64,000 bases of DNA from an uncultured Clostridium sp. (GCA_946545035.1 CAMNND010000001.1:40672-104671), one strand, 5' to 3'; positions 13,183 to 26,484 are shown, counted from the stretch's first letter. Translations and numbers: made by a program. The notes: generated by a model not told the origin, from the sequence alone.

Positions 13183-13683
13183 ATGCCTAAAGTTAGATTT
13201 TATCGTAGCACCGATGGAACTTTTTTACCTCCGATTCAAAATGGATCTATAATAGTCGTCCAACGAGAAGGCTCAGATAGTCAAGGATTTAATTATGGAG
13301 ACATTTATGTAGATATAGACGATGCTACTCGTCTAAGAATATTACCTAACAATGAATATAAGACATATAATACAAATGATTTAAACTTAAAAAATATTAT
13401 TCCTGCACAAGGTTTTTTGTGCATGATTACCAATACAGAAAATCAACAAATTGGAGTTGTAATTGGAGATGGTATTACTAGTTTAAATACTCTAATTAAG
13501 ACTTCATTAATTCCAAATATTACATATACAGATCATTTACCTATTGATTTCTGAAATAATAAAATTAATGCTTATATAGGAACTGATATTCCAAAATATA
13601 ATTCTGAAAATTTAGATACAATAGGTCAAATTTTAAATATAATTAACCCAGAAGAAACTTTAGTTTTAACAGCCTTATATTAG
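13183..13683 (+). CDS. Small fibre-associated protein, unknown
   Basis: A 166-residue protein with AAGGAGGGG upstream of ATG 13183. It opens MPKVRFYRSTDGTFLPPIQNGS and includes YGDIYVDIDDATRLRI and GVVIGDGITSLNTL, beta-turn patterns common in proteins that cap or trim phage fibres. One TGA Trp is at 13552. The stop TAG 13681-13683 overlaps the AGGAGG of the giant fibre gene, so the two are translationally coupled. Confidence 0.7.
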
Positions 13684-13696
13684 GAGGATAAATAAT

Positions 13697-16600
13697 ATGA
13701 GTATTGACACAGCCAACGGATATATATCTCAAGTTGTTCTTCCTCCAAAAGAAGAAGGCGACATTGAAAGATTATATTTAATTAAAGATAAAAATGCGCA
13801 AGATAATATTAAACTTTTACAATCTGATTTAACATCTTTAGATAGTGAATTAAATACATTAGATAATAAAATAGATAATATCGAAATTCCTAATATTTCT
13901 AATTTAGTTAGTACAGATGATTTAACTAATACTGTTTCAGGTTTAATTAGCAAAAAAGAAACAAATGATAACTATGTAACTTGGTCCAGTTTACTTACTT
14001 ATTATTCTAACAATGCTACTTTAAAAAATAATTATGCCCATATTACAGATGGAATAATTGATAATGCAACAATTAATCATGAAAATGTAAATGGTTTATC
14101 TGAAAATTATGCGCATATTGCTCAAGGAAAAATTATCAATGCAGTAATTGATTACAATAATGTAGATGGGCTAAATGAAAATTACGCCCATATAACTGAT
14201 GGTATAATTAATAATGCAACAATAAATTATACAGATATTAATGATTTAAATGATCATTATGCAAGTATTTCAAATGGAATAATTGATAATGCAAGCATAG
14301 ATTATACAAAAATTAATAATTTAAATGATAATTATGCTCATATAACGAATGGCTCAATTGATAATGCAACTATTAGCCATCAAAAAATTGAAGATTTAGG
14401 TAATAATTATGCTCATATTGTCAATGGGATTATTGATAACGCGAATATTGATTATGCTAATGTTAATAACTTAAATACTAATTATGCACATATTACAGAT
14501 GGAATTATTGACAATGCAAATATTGATCAAGCAAAAGTTAATAATTTAGACACTAACTATGCGCATATTGAAAATGGAGTTATTGATAATGCCACAATTG
14601 ATCAAGCTAAAGTTAATAATTTGGATGCTAATTATGCACATATTCAAAATGGTGTTATTGACAATGCAAATATCGATCAAGCAAATATTAACAATTTAGA
14701 TGCTAATTACGCACATATTACAAATGGAACCATTGATAACGCAAATATTAGTTATGCAAATGTTAGTAATTTAAATGCTCATTATGCACATCTTGAAGAT
14801 GGAGTTATTGATAATGCTCTAATCGGATATGCTAATGTTGATCAATTAGATTCTCATTATGCAGAAATTGATATGGCTAATGTTAATAATGCTTGAATTG
14901 AAAATGGTGTTATTAAAGATGCCGCAATCTCTGATGCAAAAATACTTGGAGTTAGTGCAAATAAACTTACCGCAGGAAAAATAGATGCGGCAAACATTAA
15001 TGTAATAAATCTTCGTGCAGATAATTTAATTGTTACTAAAATTAATGGACAACCTGTTATTGGTGGATATACATTAGTAGACCCCGCAATCTCAGGATAT
15101 ATAGATAAAAATCCAAGCCAAGAAAAATGGTATGAATTTTATAATAATTTATATACTCTTACTGTTGATACTGTAGTAGATCCTAATAAAAATTATTATA
15201 CCACTTCTGATTCAGTTGAGTTATATGACCAAGCTACAATCGACGGAATGCTTGAAAATATAAATGCAAGAATAGATTCTCAAATTGAAACTTGAACAGT
15301 AGATGAATTACCTACTCTAAATAACTATCCCGCAAATCAATGAAATACAAATAAATTAAAAGATGCTCACATTGGGGATATTTGTTATGTTGTTAATGCG
15401 GCAGATGATTATAATGGCTATACATACCGTTTTGCATATGATAATAAAAGTCAACAATATAGTTGGATTTTAATTCAAGACAATGATACAGCTGCTACTC
15501 TTGGACGAATTACTCAACTTGAAGAATTTAATAATCAACTTGTTCATTGAGAAGATGCTACTGATGAAGGCGTTACTACCGTTAGAGGACGTTTCACAGA
15601 ACTTTCAGGTCGAATTGATAAAGTTGTAAAATCGTCTATTCAGCTTTGACATACGGCAGAAAATACAACCCTTCCTGATAAACCAACTTCTGCAATTACA
15701 AGTGTTTCAACAGAAGGTAATATTTGAACTTCTGTTGTACCAATATATAATGCTAATTATCCTTATTATTTCTATTGTTGGCAATATCAGTATGAAGATG
15801 AATCTTATGATTGATCCGCAGTTGTTTATGATCAAGCTACCACAGAAGCCCAAGAGCGAGCAAGAACTGGTATAGCAAATGCGGCGACTGCACAAAGTAC
15901 AGCAGAAGATAATATTAGATCAAGTGTTCAACTTTGGTTCACAAAGAAGGATAAAGAAGAATTTCCTAATAAGCCTACTAGTCAAGTTACTAATAACAGC
16001 GCAACAGGAAATACTTCATATAATAGATGAAATCTAGTTGTTCCTACCTATAATATAGGTTATCCATATTATTTCTATTGCTATCAGCAACAAAAAGGTG
16101 ATGGAACTTATCAATGAACAGATGTTGTATATGATGATATTACCTCTGCGGCAATGGAAACTGCGCGATCTGCTATTAGCACCTTTGAAACTTTTGAACA
16201 AACAACTTTCAAAGAAGTTACTGATACAATTGATACTCAAGGAACAACTATTACTCAATTACAGACCGCAACTGAGAAAGCGTTATCTCAAGGTATAGAA
16301 TATATAGTAGGAACGCATGGAACTACCGCAACTAGTAATTGAACTGGTGTTACTCAAGAAGAACAATTATATACCGGTAAACAAATAGCTTATTATATGA
16401 CTAGTGCTGGTGTAAGTAATAATCCTGCTACATTAAATCTACAATTATCAGATGGAACTTGAAGTGGCCCAATTAATGTTAAAATTAATAATACAGATGT
16501 AACAGATCAATATCCAAAAGATACAGTTATAAAACTCACTTATGACGGCGGAGCTTGAAAATCTGATAATTATAATTCAGATACAAACTATTATGATCGT

Positions 16601-19600
16601 GAAGCTTATAAAGCAAGCGTAACTGCTAACGGAGCTATTTCCGCAGGTAGAATAGGAGTATTTGGAACTGATGGTAAATTAAAATTATTATCAAATTCCG
16701 CTTTTGATACTTCTTATCCAATACTTTATATTGGAACAGCTTATACTACTAATACCTTAACACAGACTAATAATTATACTTTTTGAGGTACTCCTTTTAA
16801 TCTTACTAATACTCATGCTATTACAGGAGCTGCCGCAGGCAAACCAGTATATATAGTTGGTGCATTAAATGGTAACATTATAACTCCAACATCTGAGGTA
16901 TTAACTTGCACAGAACCAACAGAAGAGAATGGATTATTCTATCTTCGTTTAGGTCTTATGTCTACTGCAAGTAATGCAGTTTTAGAGTCTCAACATCCAA
17001 TATATGCATTTATGGATGGGAAATTCCAACAGACAACACAAAGTGTAGTGACAGTCTCAAATACTGTAAATACAGTAAAACAAACCGCTGATATAAATAG
17101 TGCTAAAATTTCTAATTTAACTCAGACTCTTGGAACTAATGCGGACGGCACTACCGCAGAAAATGATATTATACATCAAATATCAGAGATAAATCAAGAT
17201 CTTGATGGTATAAGCACAAGAGTAAGTAAAACAGAAGCTTCGCTAAGGAGCAGTACTTTTGCAACTTCTTCTACTGCAGCAAGTACCAAAGCTAAAACAG
17301 CGACTATTTTCCCTGAAAATAACGATTTTGAATTATATACTGGTGCAACTATTACAGTAAAATTTACAAATAATAATACTGCTTCTGCGCCAACTTTAAA
17401 GATTAATTCTACTGAAGCTAAGCCTATTAAAACTTATTCTGGAGCGAATCTTAGTGAAGCAGAATATAAATGAGATGCTGGTTCTACTATGAATTTTGTT
17501 TATGATGGAACTAATTGACGTATTCAAGATAGTACTGAATTAACAAGATTAAAGAACAATGAATCTCGTATTACACAAACTGCTGATTCTATTACTTCAT
17601 TAGTGGCTAATAATGAAACTTATACTGCCCCTGATGGTACTACTAAAACTAATACAATTAGAAGCGCAATTAAACAAAATGCAGATAATATTGATCTAAG
17701 AGTAGAAAAAGCTAACGTTATTGCTTCTATTAATGCAAGCGTTGAAACTGATGGAACTAGCGCAGTAAAAATTTCTGCGGATAAAGTTAATATTGAAGGC
17801 GCGGCGATATTTAATAGCGGTCGTTTATCGACAACTAGTTTAAATAATACTTATGATTCTAAGGGATCAGCTTCAGCTGCTCAAACCGCTGCAATTAATG
17901 CGGCCGCTGTAGATGCTACCCAAAAAGCAAATGATGCTCAGAGTGCGGCAGAAGCAACTGCTTCTGCAGACGCTACTCAAAAAGCCAATGCGGCACAATC
18001 AGCTGCAATTTCAGCAGCAGCGACGGATGCTACTGAAAAGGCTAATGCAGCTCAAAGTGCAGCGGAGGCAACAGCTGCCGCAGATGCCACTGAAAAAGCT
18101 AACGCAGCTCGAGATGCTGCTATTAGCGCAGCTGCAACCGATGCAACAACTAAAGCGAATGCAGCCGAGGCGAACGCAAAGGCCAACGCAGTCAAGCGCA
18201 CTCAGCGCATCTGGTACCGCTCGAACAGCGCCACAGCGCCTTCTACGCCCGGAACAGCATCCTCGAACTGGGTAACTAAAGCCGACGATGGTAACAGTGC
18301 ATGGACCAAAATGCACATCGCCATCAACAATACGCACAAGTATATCTACACGTGCGAACAGTATGAGATGGCTAATGGCACGGTGGGATATACATCGGTC
18401 CTTCTAGACAACACTATCACAGTAATTGACGGTGGCAACATCATCACTGGTAGCGTCAAGGCGAACGCCATCAACGCTTCGTCAGGTACATTCGATACTG
18501 CTAATATTCCTGAGTTGACCGCGAATCATATTAAGGCTAATGTCATCAGTTCCATTAATCAATCTACGGAGACGGTTAAGATTCAGGCTTCCAAGGTTGA
18601 GATTGACGGTACGGCGGTGTTTTCAGCTATTAGCTCAGATGTTGATGATGCAATAACCGATAAAGGTTATGCTACGACCACTCAAGCACAAGGCTATGCA
18701 AACACTGCAAAATCCGAAGCTATTAGCGCTGCAGCAACTGACGCAACGTCTAAAGCTAATGCAGCAGAAGCAAATGCTAAGGCAGCTATTCCCAGTGATA
18801 TTTCTGAATTGAATAATGATACTGGTTTTATTACAAATGCTGATGTGCCCACAAAAGTGTCGGAGTTAACGAACGACTCTGGTTTCCAAACTGCTTCTCA
18901 GGTCAATACAACTATTACCGGAAAGGGTTATCAGACTGCTTCTCAGGTAGATTCTGCTATTACCTCTAAGGGCTATCAAACTTCTAGTCAAGTAGAAAGT
19001 GCCATCACATCCAAGGGTTATGCCACAACTACTCAGGCACAAGAATATGCGAATACTGCGGAGCAGAATGCTAAAGCGGCTATTCCGACAGATATTTCTA
19101 ACTTAAATAATGACTCTGGTTTTATCACAAGTGCTGACGTTGTGCAAAATTGATTTGCTACGTGCACAACGGCTGCGGGCACTAAGGACAAAGTTGCCAC
19201 AATAACCCCAGCTACTACGAGTTTCTCGCTCAAGGCTGGTGTCACCGTTAATGTTAAGTTTACGAACACCAACAGTTACAGTGCGACGTCAAGCTCGCAC
19301 GTGACGCTGAACGTCAACAGTACGGGCGCCAAGAACATCTACTACGGTGCAAGCTCTGCCCCAACAGGCACCAATACAACTCCATTCGGTAGAGCTAATT
19401 ACACTAACACCTATGTCTATGATGGAACATATTGGGTATGGGTCAGCTCAAGCGCGGACAATAACTCCGATACATACAACCGTGTGCGCTGGCAGGATGT
19501 GGTTACGATTCTTGAAAAGCCTACTGGAACTTGGCGAATCCTGTGCGGAACAGCTTCTGGGTACAAGCAGATTAAAACAGGAGTCACGTTCGACCTTGCG

Positions 19601-22600
19601 TACCCGATTCTTTCATTCTCGACTCAACCAGAGGCGAATGCCACAGCTGATACGGGGTACCTTTCCGTTAACAGCTTAACGTTCTCGAATACTGCGGCAA
19701 TCCAGTCTGGTGCAGCAGGTAAGACGATATTCCTGAAAGGAACCATCTCTGGCAATACATTTACAATCGATTCAACGAACGTATTTACTACAGTCGTTCC
19801 AACAAGCGAGGATGGCTTCTTCTACATTCCGCTAGGCATTATGACCTCCGCGACTGTTGGATATTTCGAGTCATCTAAGGATCTTTACGCCTATCTGGAC
19901 GGTCGATTCCGTCAGGTTACGCCAACTGAGATTGTAGCCAGTCAGCGAATTTACTATCGCTCTAAGGTGTCTGGCACTGTCCCGAAGCCGACCGCATGGA
20001 TCACCCTAGCCACAAATAAGTACAATGATACTGTTAGTGTCGGTAACAGTGGTTGATCTACGAAAGTCACTCCAATTGCAGCATCCAAGGCCGAGAATGT
20101 TGCTAAGTATTTATATTTATATACATGTGAGCAGCGAAAAAGACTTGACGGTACAATTGAATGTACGGCTGTTACTCTTGATGAAAATACTACTATTATT
20201 GATGGTGGTAATATTATTACTCATACAGTTACAGCTGAACAACTCAATGCAACAAGCATTAATGCTAGCAAAAGCTTGACGGTTGGCGCGATGACCGACG
20301 CAGCCGCGAGCACGATTCTGAACAGTAACGTGCAGGTCGGAGGGAGGAACCTGTTGAGGCTAACCCAAAGTCCCCAAGTGTCCGAAACTGCATGGTCTTA
20401 TACGGCGGTGCCGACGAGCATTGATGGGTGGACGAGGTATGCCAACGCGGTGACTTTGGAGCGTACAGATAACGGTATAAAGGCAACCCACAATACCACA
20501 AGCACTAGCGACGGTTTTGTTGTACCACTTGTCACGTACAATGCCGTAACAGGCGGAGAGAGTCTTTCCGTTTCATTCGAGTATCGAACCAACATGACCT
20601 CAATCGGAACGCCATATCTTCTCGCCACAACTAACGAAGGTGGTACCACTGGTAATACCCCTCTTGGTCACAGCGTTTCGGTAACAAAGTCCGAAACCGA
20701 GTGGGCTAAGTTCAGTGCTATTTGGACATTCCCCACAGCAACAAATAAGGTCTATGCATTCCTCCTTCTGACTTATCTAGCAACATCAGGCGGATGGATA
20801 GAGATTAAAGACAGCACTCTCAAGCTCGAACGCGGCAACAAGGCCACCGACTGGACTCCTGCGCCAGAGGACCAAACAGCATATGTGGATGCAATTCAGG
20901 TCGGCGGAAGAAACTTGCTGCGTGGTACGGCTGCGATGATGTCTGGCACAGGCCGTTGGAATACAGGAACCTTCCGCGCATCTGGTGGCACGCTTTCAAA
21001 CGTTACTACTACTGATCTACCTCTTCCAAGCGTTTCTAGTGCCTTGCGAGTTACAAATAATGGTAGCTCCGCAGCCAATGTTGGTTTTGCACAGGATGTA
21101 ATCTCCGGGCTTGTCGCTGGCGAGGCGTATACCGAAAGCGGGTGGATTCGCGCGAGTGCTGCGATGGAAGGATATTTTCAACCGATATGGAAGTCTACTG
21201 CGCAAATGACGTCGACCAACAATGTTGCTGGAAAACGATTTCATCTGACAACTGATTGGCAGTGGTTTTCGTGGACGGGAACGCTTAATGGAGATCAGGC
21301 CAGCACATACAGCGGCGGATATGCTTATGCTATAAACTGTCCCGCAGGTGGATGGTTCGAAGTCTGTGGTTTAAAGCTTGAAAAAGGTAACAGAGCTACT
21401 GATTGGACACCCGCACCGGAAGATGTAGACTCAGCAATAGAACAATCTGTCGCTGGACAAGGTGGATTTACAATTCTTTGAAATTATGAAAATTTTACAA
21501 CAGCAAACAATGGAGAAGGATATATCTGTGCTTTAGATCCAATAACAGGTACTAAGTCGGATTCTGATGGCTGAATAATGTGAAATGGTGTAAAGCGAAC
21601 TATTCCAAAAGGTATGATTAATCCTAATACGGTACATCCATATAATACTCCATGTTATATAGTGTGTAGACTTTCATCTGCAGACGCTACAACCGGAACT
21701 AATTATATTGTTTCATATAATTCTGGTTGAAAAGGTGGAGTAATTAATGCGGGCGCACTTTCTGACTGAACTTGAAATGAAGCTACAGATATTATTATTG
21801 GTAAATATGTCGAAACTGCATCTGAAGCAGCTTTTGTTGAAATGGAAATTTATAATCCTCCATTATCATCTAAACAAATTACAACTCAAAATATTACCGC
21901 TTCAAGAGCTAATAGTACAGCTACTACCGCGAATAATAAACTTGTAGCTTTCCGTGGTGTATGTTCTACAGCTGCGGGCACCGCAGCGAAAGTAGTATCT
22001 TGTACAGGTTTCGCGCTTACACAAGGTTATTCTATAACAGTATATAATACAACAGATAACACTAGTGCAGCAAAATTAACTCTAAATGTGAATTCTCTTG
22101 GAGCAAAAGACGTTTGAGTTGCAGGCGCTGTTACTTCAGATACTAATCGATTACTTTGAAAAGCAGGTTCCACTATAACTTTTGTTTATGATGGTACTCA
22201 ATTTAGAGTTGCAGATAGTCCTGCATCGCTTTATGGTACTACTTGTACAATTGCAGAAGGAACTGCTGCAAAAACTACTACGGCTAATGATTGTGTAATT
22301 TTTAAAGGTACACAAATTACAGTACCTATGTCTAATTCTAATACAGCTACAAGTCCTACTCTTAATGTTTCCTCTCTTGGAGCTACAAATATTTATCATG
22401 GATCTGGCACTACAGGTCCTACTAAAGCCAATGGCTATGCGTGACCTGCAACTGCCGCAGTAATATTTACTTATGATGGTAAATTCTGACGTTTTGGTAA
22501 TCAAACATTTATCGATGGTGGAAATATTCTAACTGGAACAATTGCTGCAGATCGTATTAAAGCTAATGTTATTAGCGCTGTAAATAATGGTACAGGTACT

Positions 22601-24166
22601 ATTAATGCAGATAAAATTAATGTTTCAGCAATTAAAATTGGCGATTTAAATGGCGCTAGTAATTACAGTACAACAACTCAAATGAATACTGCAATTTCTA
22701 ATGCAGTAGGTGATATCTCTATTGGTGGTAGGAATCTACTTGGCAACACCGAGAACAGGTCTGGGTCGGCTATAGTTGGTAATGCTGCCGCGACAAGTAC
22801 GTTCGGAAGCATTGGCAATTACAACGATACCGTCTCACTGTATTCGCTTGTTAACTACGACGGGTATTCCAATGCTGTGTCCTGTGCGACATCGACCAGC
22901 ACTGGCAATCGAGGAGCTGGCTGGTACACAAAAGCTGGAGAAATCATAGCTGGTGAAACCTATACATTTTCCTGCCGCGTCAAGTGCTCGATTGCCACAA
23001 GCGTCCATATGCATACAGCTTGGCGTAACGGCTCTGCAACCGCTGGCTATACAGGATGGACTGCTGAAGGAACAAAAGCAATAATTGCAAATACTTGAAC
23101 TGACTACTCGTGCACGTTTGTTCCAAACAGCAGCGCGAAGCTCGACTGAGAATTCTTCGTCGCTATATGCATCACTGGTTCCTCAAGTGGAGCAACGTAT
23201 CAAATCGCGCATGCAAAGCTCGAAAAGGGCAATAAGGCAACTGATTGATCACCAGCGCCAGAGGATCAGACAGCTTATGTTGATTCTATTCAAGTTGGCG
23301 GTAGGAATTTACTAAAAGCGAATGACGCACTAGTCACACCAGCAAGCTATAATGCATATGACCTTTATGTGACAGAACCCATCGAGAGTGGTCAACCGTA
23401 TGTCCTCCAATTGTGGGACGTTGACGTAAGCCATTCAGGAAAAACCGCTGCGCAGCTTGGCGTGAATGTTTATTATTGCGGCGGAAGCGTGGCACTAGGA
23501 GGATGAATTGGTACCAATTACTTTACCAGCGGCCATGCCGATCACCTAACCTTGTATTTTACAGCTTATACGTCTGGCTCCACAGTCAACAGTGGGGGCA
23601 ACGTCGGCGGGTCTGCGAATGCACTGTCGCAATCGACCGTAACGAACACCACCAAGAAGTACATACGCCTTTACAATTCAGTTCCATCGGCAGACGGCAC
23701 AAAGAACATGTCTGTCGGATCATGGAAACTCGAAAAGGGAACCAAGGCAACTGATTGGACGCCAGCACCAGAAGACGTCGATGCAAACGTCGAAGACATA
23801 AACGCAAGTCTTGTAGCAACAGAGAAGTCTCTCACTGAGGATATTCAAAAAACGAATGACGATTTGGGAGGAGTAACTGACGCTATCGAACAGTTGAATA
23901 CCACTGTTCAGCAGGATCGAGCTAACATGGGTAACTGGCTCACTTTCACCGAAAGTGAAGCTCTAACAATCGGCAAAGCAAATAGTAAATTTAAGATTAC
24001 TATGAACGAGAAAGAACAAGCGTTCATGTATGACGATAAAAAGCTTGCCTACACATCAGGTGACAGTTTCGTAGCACCTCGTATGGATGCCGACGAGCTA
24101 CATATCGGCAACTGAATGTGGGTTAATCGAAACAATGGAAATCTTTCCCTCAAATGAATTGGTTAG
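13697..24166 (+). CDS. Giant mosaic tail fibre / host-recognition protein (3489 aa)
   Basis: One continuous code-4 frame of 10.47 kb from ATG 13697 (AGGAGG at 13682-13687) to TAG 24164. Domains in order: N-terminal coiled coil (residues 1-110); eleven 25-residue repeats (about 112-386); mixed beta domains; Ala-rich coiled-coil blocks at about residues 1395-1500 and 1670-1820 with A-x-A-x-D-A repeats; several carbohydrate-binding-like modules that begin GGRNLL and end ATDW(T/S)PAPED (about residues 2215-2400, 2400-2580, 3010-3190, 3200-3360); C-terminal coiled coil and a WMWVNRNNGNLSLKWIG tail. It probably binds the host surface at the tail tip. GC content and the Trp codon switch in blocks along the gene, marking modules taken from other phages. 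Confidence 0.9.
14030..14854 (+). repeat. Eleven tandem 75-bp repeats encoding a 25-residue fibre motif
   Basis: Eleven consecutive in-frame units of 25 codons, consensus NYAHITDGIIDNANIDYANVNNL plus two variable residues, followed by a degenerate twelfth. Conserved positions are Tyr2, Ala3, His4, Gly8, Ile10, Asn12, Ala13, Ile15 and Leu23. Units differ at synonymous sites, so the array is old or diversifying rather than freshly duplicated. The periodicity suggests a beta-helical or triple-beta-spiral shaft. Confidence 0.9.
18120..18660 (+). other. GC-rich, TGG-using module inside the fibre gene (1)
   Basis: Base use changes abruptly from AT-rich with A/T wobble to C/G wobble (codons such as CGC, GCC and AAC dominate) and Trp is TGG (for example at 18211 and 18270). 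The reading frame is unbroken. It encodes the IWYRSNSAT...GTASSNWVTK domain. A weaker intermediate composition continues to about 19140. It is most simply read as DNA from a phage or prophage with a standard code. Confidence 0.7.
19150..20050 (+). other. GC-rich, TGG-using module inside the fibre gene (2)
   Basis: This is a second block of raised GC with TGG Trp (WVWVSSSADNN, VRWQDVVTI, GTWRILCG). It is bounded by TGA Trp codons at 19151-19153 on the left and 20054-20056 on the right, after which the sequence returns to AT-rich. The frame is intact. It is a candidate imported domain. Confidence 0.65.
20276..21480 (+). other. GC-rich module with two GGRNLL binding domains
   Basis: The composition changes sharply at about 20276. 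The block encodes two GGRNLL...ATDWTPAPED modules, all Trp as TGG, and ends at the TGA at 21479-21481 where AT-rich sequence resumes. This domain type is common in tail proteins of unrelated Gram-positive phages, which fits modular exchange. Confidence 0.75.
22725..24110 (+). other. GC-rich module with two more binding domains, partly recoded
   Basis: This is the third GGRNLL pair. Composition is GC-richer than its flanks, but unlike the 20276-21480 block it already contains several in-frame TGA Trp codons (about 23097, 23147, 23248, 23505) beside TGG. It looks like an imported module whose Trp codons are drifting to the phage's own code. Confidence 0.7.
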
Positions 24167-24176
24167 GAGGTAATAT

Positions 24177-25847
24177 ATGGCAAGTAGTGGAGGCAACTGG
24201 CTTGCTACAGATGACTGACGAGCAATAGTTGTCGCAAATATAACAACAACAAAAAATGATTCTGTTATAGTTACAGTTCAAGCACAAATTCAATCTCAAT
24301 ATGTAAATACGAGTTATGCGAGAGGTCGTACTGGTAAATCTGGTTCATATGGTGGTTGAGTTTCAAGATCAGTTAGTGCTGGTAGTACAGTAACAATGAC
24401 TTCTAGTACATACACTATTTCACGTACACATTCTAACCAAACTATTAGTTTTAATGCACAAGGTAATATTTATTCCAGTGGTTATGGTGGAAGTGGTACT
24501 TCAACAGCTAGTGTTAACCTAAGCATTCCCGCTAGACCTAGTTATACCGTGAAGTTTGATGCTAACGGTGGTAGTGGCAAACCAAATGATCAAACTAAAT
24601 GATATGGCGAGACATTAACCCTTTCAACAACCGTTCCAACAAGATCTGGCTATAACTTTGCTGGTTGAGCAACTAGTAAGTCTGCAACTTCCGCCGCATA
24701 TTCTGCAGGTGGAAAGTATACCGCTAACTCCGCGACAACTCTTTTTGCAGTATGGACACGCGCCTATATCGCGCCAAGTATTAGTTCACTTAGCGTCTAC
24801 CGTGCATCCAACAATTCTGGCGCGGCAGCAGATGATGGAACTTATTGTTACCTCAAGTGCGAGTGATCAGTAGACAAGACTCTCACCAGCAACAATCAGG
24901 GCAAGACAGTCGCCATCGAGTATAAGGCATCAACAACTTCTGAGTGGACGTCAGCAAAATCGGTTTCGCCTGGCAATGCATTAGACCCTGCGGATACGAA
25001 GGCAGCATCATATGTCACGCAGACGACGATACTCAAGGCTTCTGGTGCGGTGGAGACATTTGATACGTCTACTACCTACAATATCCGAGTCACAGTTAGT
25101 GACACATCAGGTCAGAGCGGTAACACGGCCTCTGCTACAGCAACGCTTTCTCAGGCTTTTTTCACTATTGATTTTCGTAGCGGGGGACATGGCTTAGGAG
25201 TTGGTCACTCCGCAGACGTGGAGGGAGTCTTCCGTATTGGTATGGATGTACAGATCGACGGTTACGCGGACTCCTCTAATTATGACCGCGGCAATTTCGC
25301 ATGCGTAGATCCACGTCTTCCGCAGAACGACGCGGCGAACAAGCTGGAGAGCACATGGGGTAATGGACTGTTTTTCTACCCACCCACGAACTTCAACGAC
25401 GAGGATATCGGTAACCCGATTTTTAAGTCACAAGGATACATCAGAGGAATTAATCTTTCAAATGGTTGGCGTGGCGTGCAAATAGAGGCGCAAAGGTACA
25501 AAGGTGATGAAAGGTATACAATACCATTGAACCTTACAGTTGATGAGAAAGGAAACCAGCGCGCAACGCTCGGCGGTATTGGAATATTCATGACCCACGG
25601 ACACGTTGGTCAGGATACAGGCACCCCTGCAAACAGCTACAAAGACTTCACTATCCAATTCGGTCATGAATACTCAACAGCACCGCACGTAATAGCTACC
25701 ATGTATTCGACTTCCACATCGCCTACGCTAGGCTCGATACAGATTGCAGTTACCTCAGTTTCGCAGACGGGAGCGACTATTCGCATCTTCAATAATACCA
25801 GCAGCGCCAGAAGTCCTGGCTTCTACTGATTAGCAATTGGAAATTAA
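24177..25847 (+). CDS. Receptor-binding protein with Flg_new-type repeat and H-type lectin domain
   Basis: A 556-residue protein with TAGGAGG at 24164-24170 overlapping the fibre stop and ATG 24177. Residues about 1-120 are a beta domain. Residues about 122-198 match a Listeria-Bacteroides (InlB B-type) repeat: YTVKFDANGGSG, then FAGWATS, then TLFAVW. Residues about 310-370 (FRSGGHGLGVGHSAD...EGVFRIGM) match the conserved part of DUF859-type siphovirus minor structural proteins. The C-terminus (FGHEYSTAPHVIATM ... FYWLAIGN) fits an H-type lectin fold. TGA Trp dominate the first 240 residues and TGG the GC-rich middle, so this gene is mosaic too. The likely role is sugar binding on the host surface. 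Confidence 0.8.
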
Positions 25848-25857
25848 GGAGGTTTAT

Positions 25858-26469
25858 ATGGCAATTGATAGGTCAGTTAACATAAACGGCGCAATAATGT
25901 CACATCACGAAGTCGAAAGAGTAACCTACATTATCGACACTCCTGCCGTTATAGACGTTCTCAGCTGAGAGGATTCATCCAAAAAAAATGAACCATATCG
26001 CACGATTCTCAATCGCGATATCGATAATTCGCAAATATTTACAGAAGCAGAGGGATGGGTTGCATCACTACCAGAGTTCGCCGAGTATGTTGACCCAAAT
26101 AAAGAAGCACTAAATGAGCTCTTACCCATCCTTACAGATGAGCAAGCTGAGCAGATGATCAAGCTCTATCCCGACTGGGCCGTAGGTGTCGCGTATGCCG
26201 AGGGAGACCGTCGCAAGTACGACGACAAGCTCTACCGTTGTGTGCAGGCGCATACCTCTCAAGAAGGTTGAGAACCTGCTACAACTCCTGCATTATGAAC
26301 TCGTACAGCTAAAGAAGATGAAATTCTTGACTGAGTTCAACCAACAGGTGCACAAGATGCTTACAATAAGAACGATAAAGTAAAGCATAATGGTTCAACT
26401 TGAATCTCTAATGTTGATGCTAATGTTTGAGAACCTGGCGTATACGGCTGAGATGAATTTACAGAATAA
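25858..26469 (+). CDS. Tail protein with two chitin-binding-like (CBM5/12) modules
   Basis: A 203-residue protein with AAGGAGG 25846-25852 and ATG 25858. Residues about 105-145 (AEGDRRKYDDKLYRCVQAHTSQEGWEP then LWTRT) and 155-203 (YNKNDKVKHNGSTWISNVDANVWEPG then YGWDEF) have the Y..G..V...G..Y......N..P.......W layout of family 5/12 carbohydrate-binding modules. The first half is GC-richer with TGG; the last 70 residues use TGA for every Trp, so the two halves have different histories. It probably adds a glycan contact to the tail tip. A terminator follows. Confidence 0.8.
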
Positions 26470-26484
26470 AATATTTTAAGATAA

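Noticed and set aside
14030..14854. Possible CRISPR array from regular 75-bp repeats
   Set aside because: The repeats are coding, diverged at synonymous sites, have no spacers, and keep one frame within the fibre gene.
17913..18337. Overlapping Leu/Gln- and Cys-rich frames on both strands
   Set aside because: They are shadows of the Ala-rich coiled-coil codon pattern in the fibre gene and have no ribosome sites.
13697..24166. Several separate fibre genes instead of one
   Set aside because: The frame is continuous in code 4 for 10.47 kb, and I saw no internal ribosome site with a new start at the module borders.
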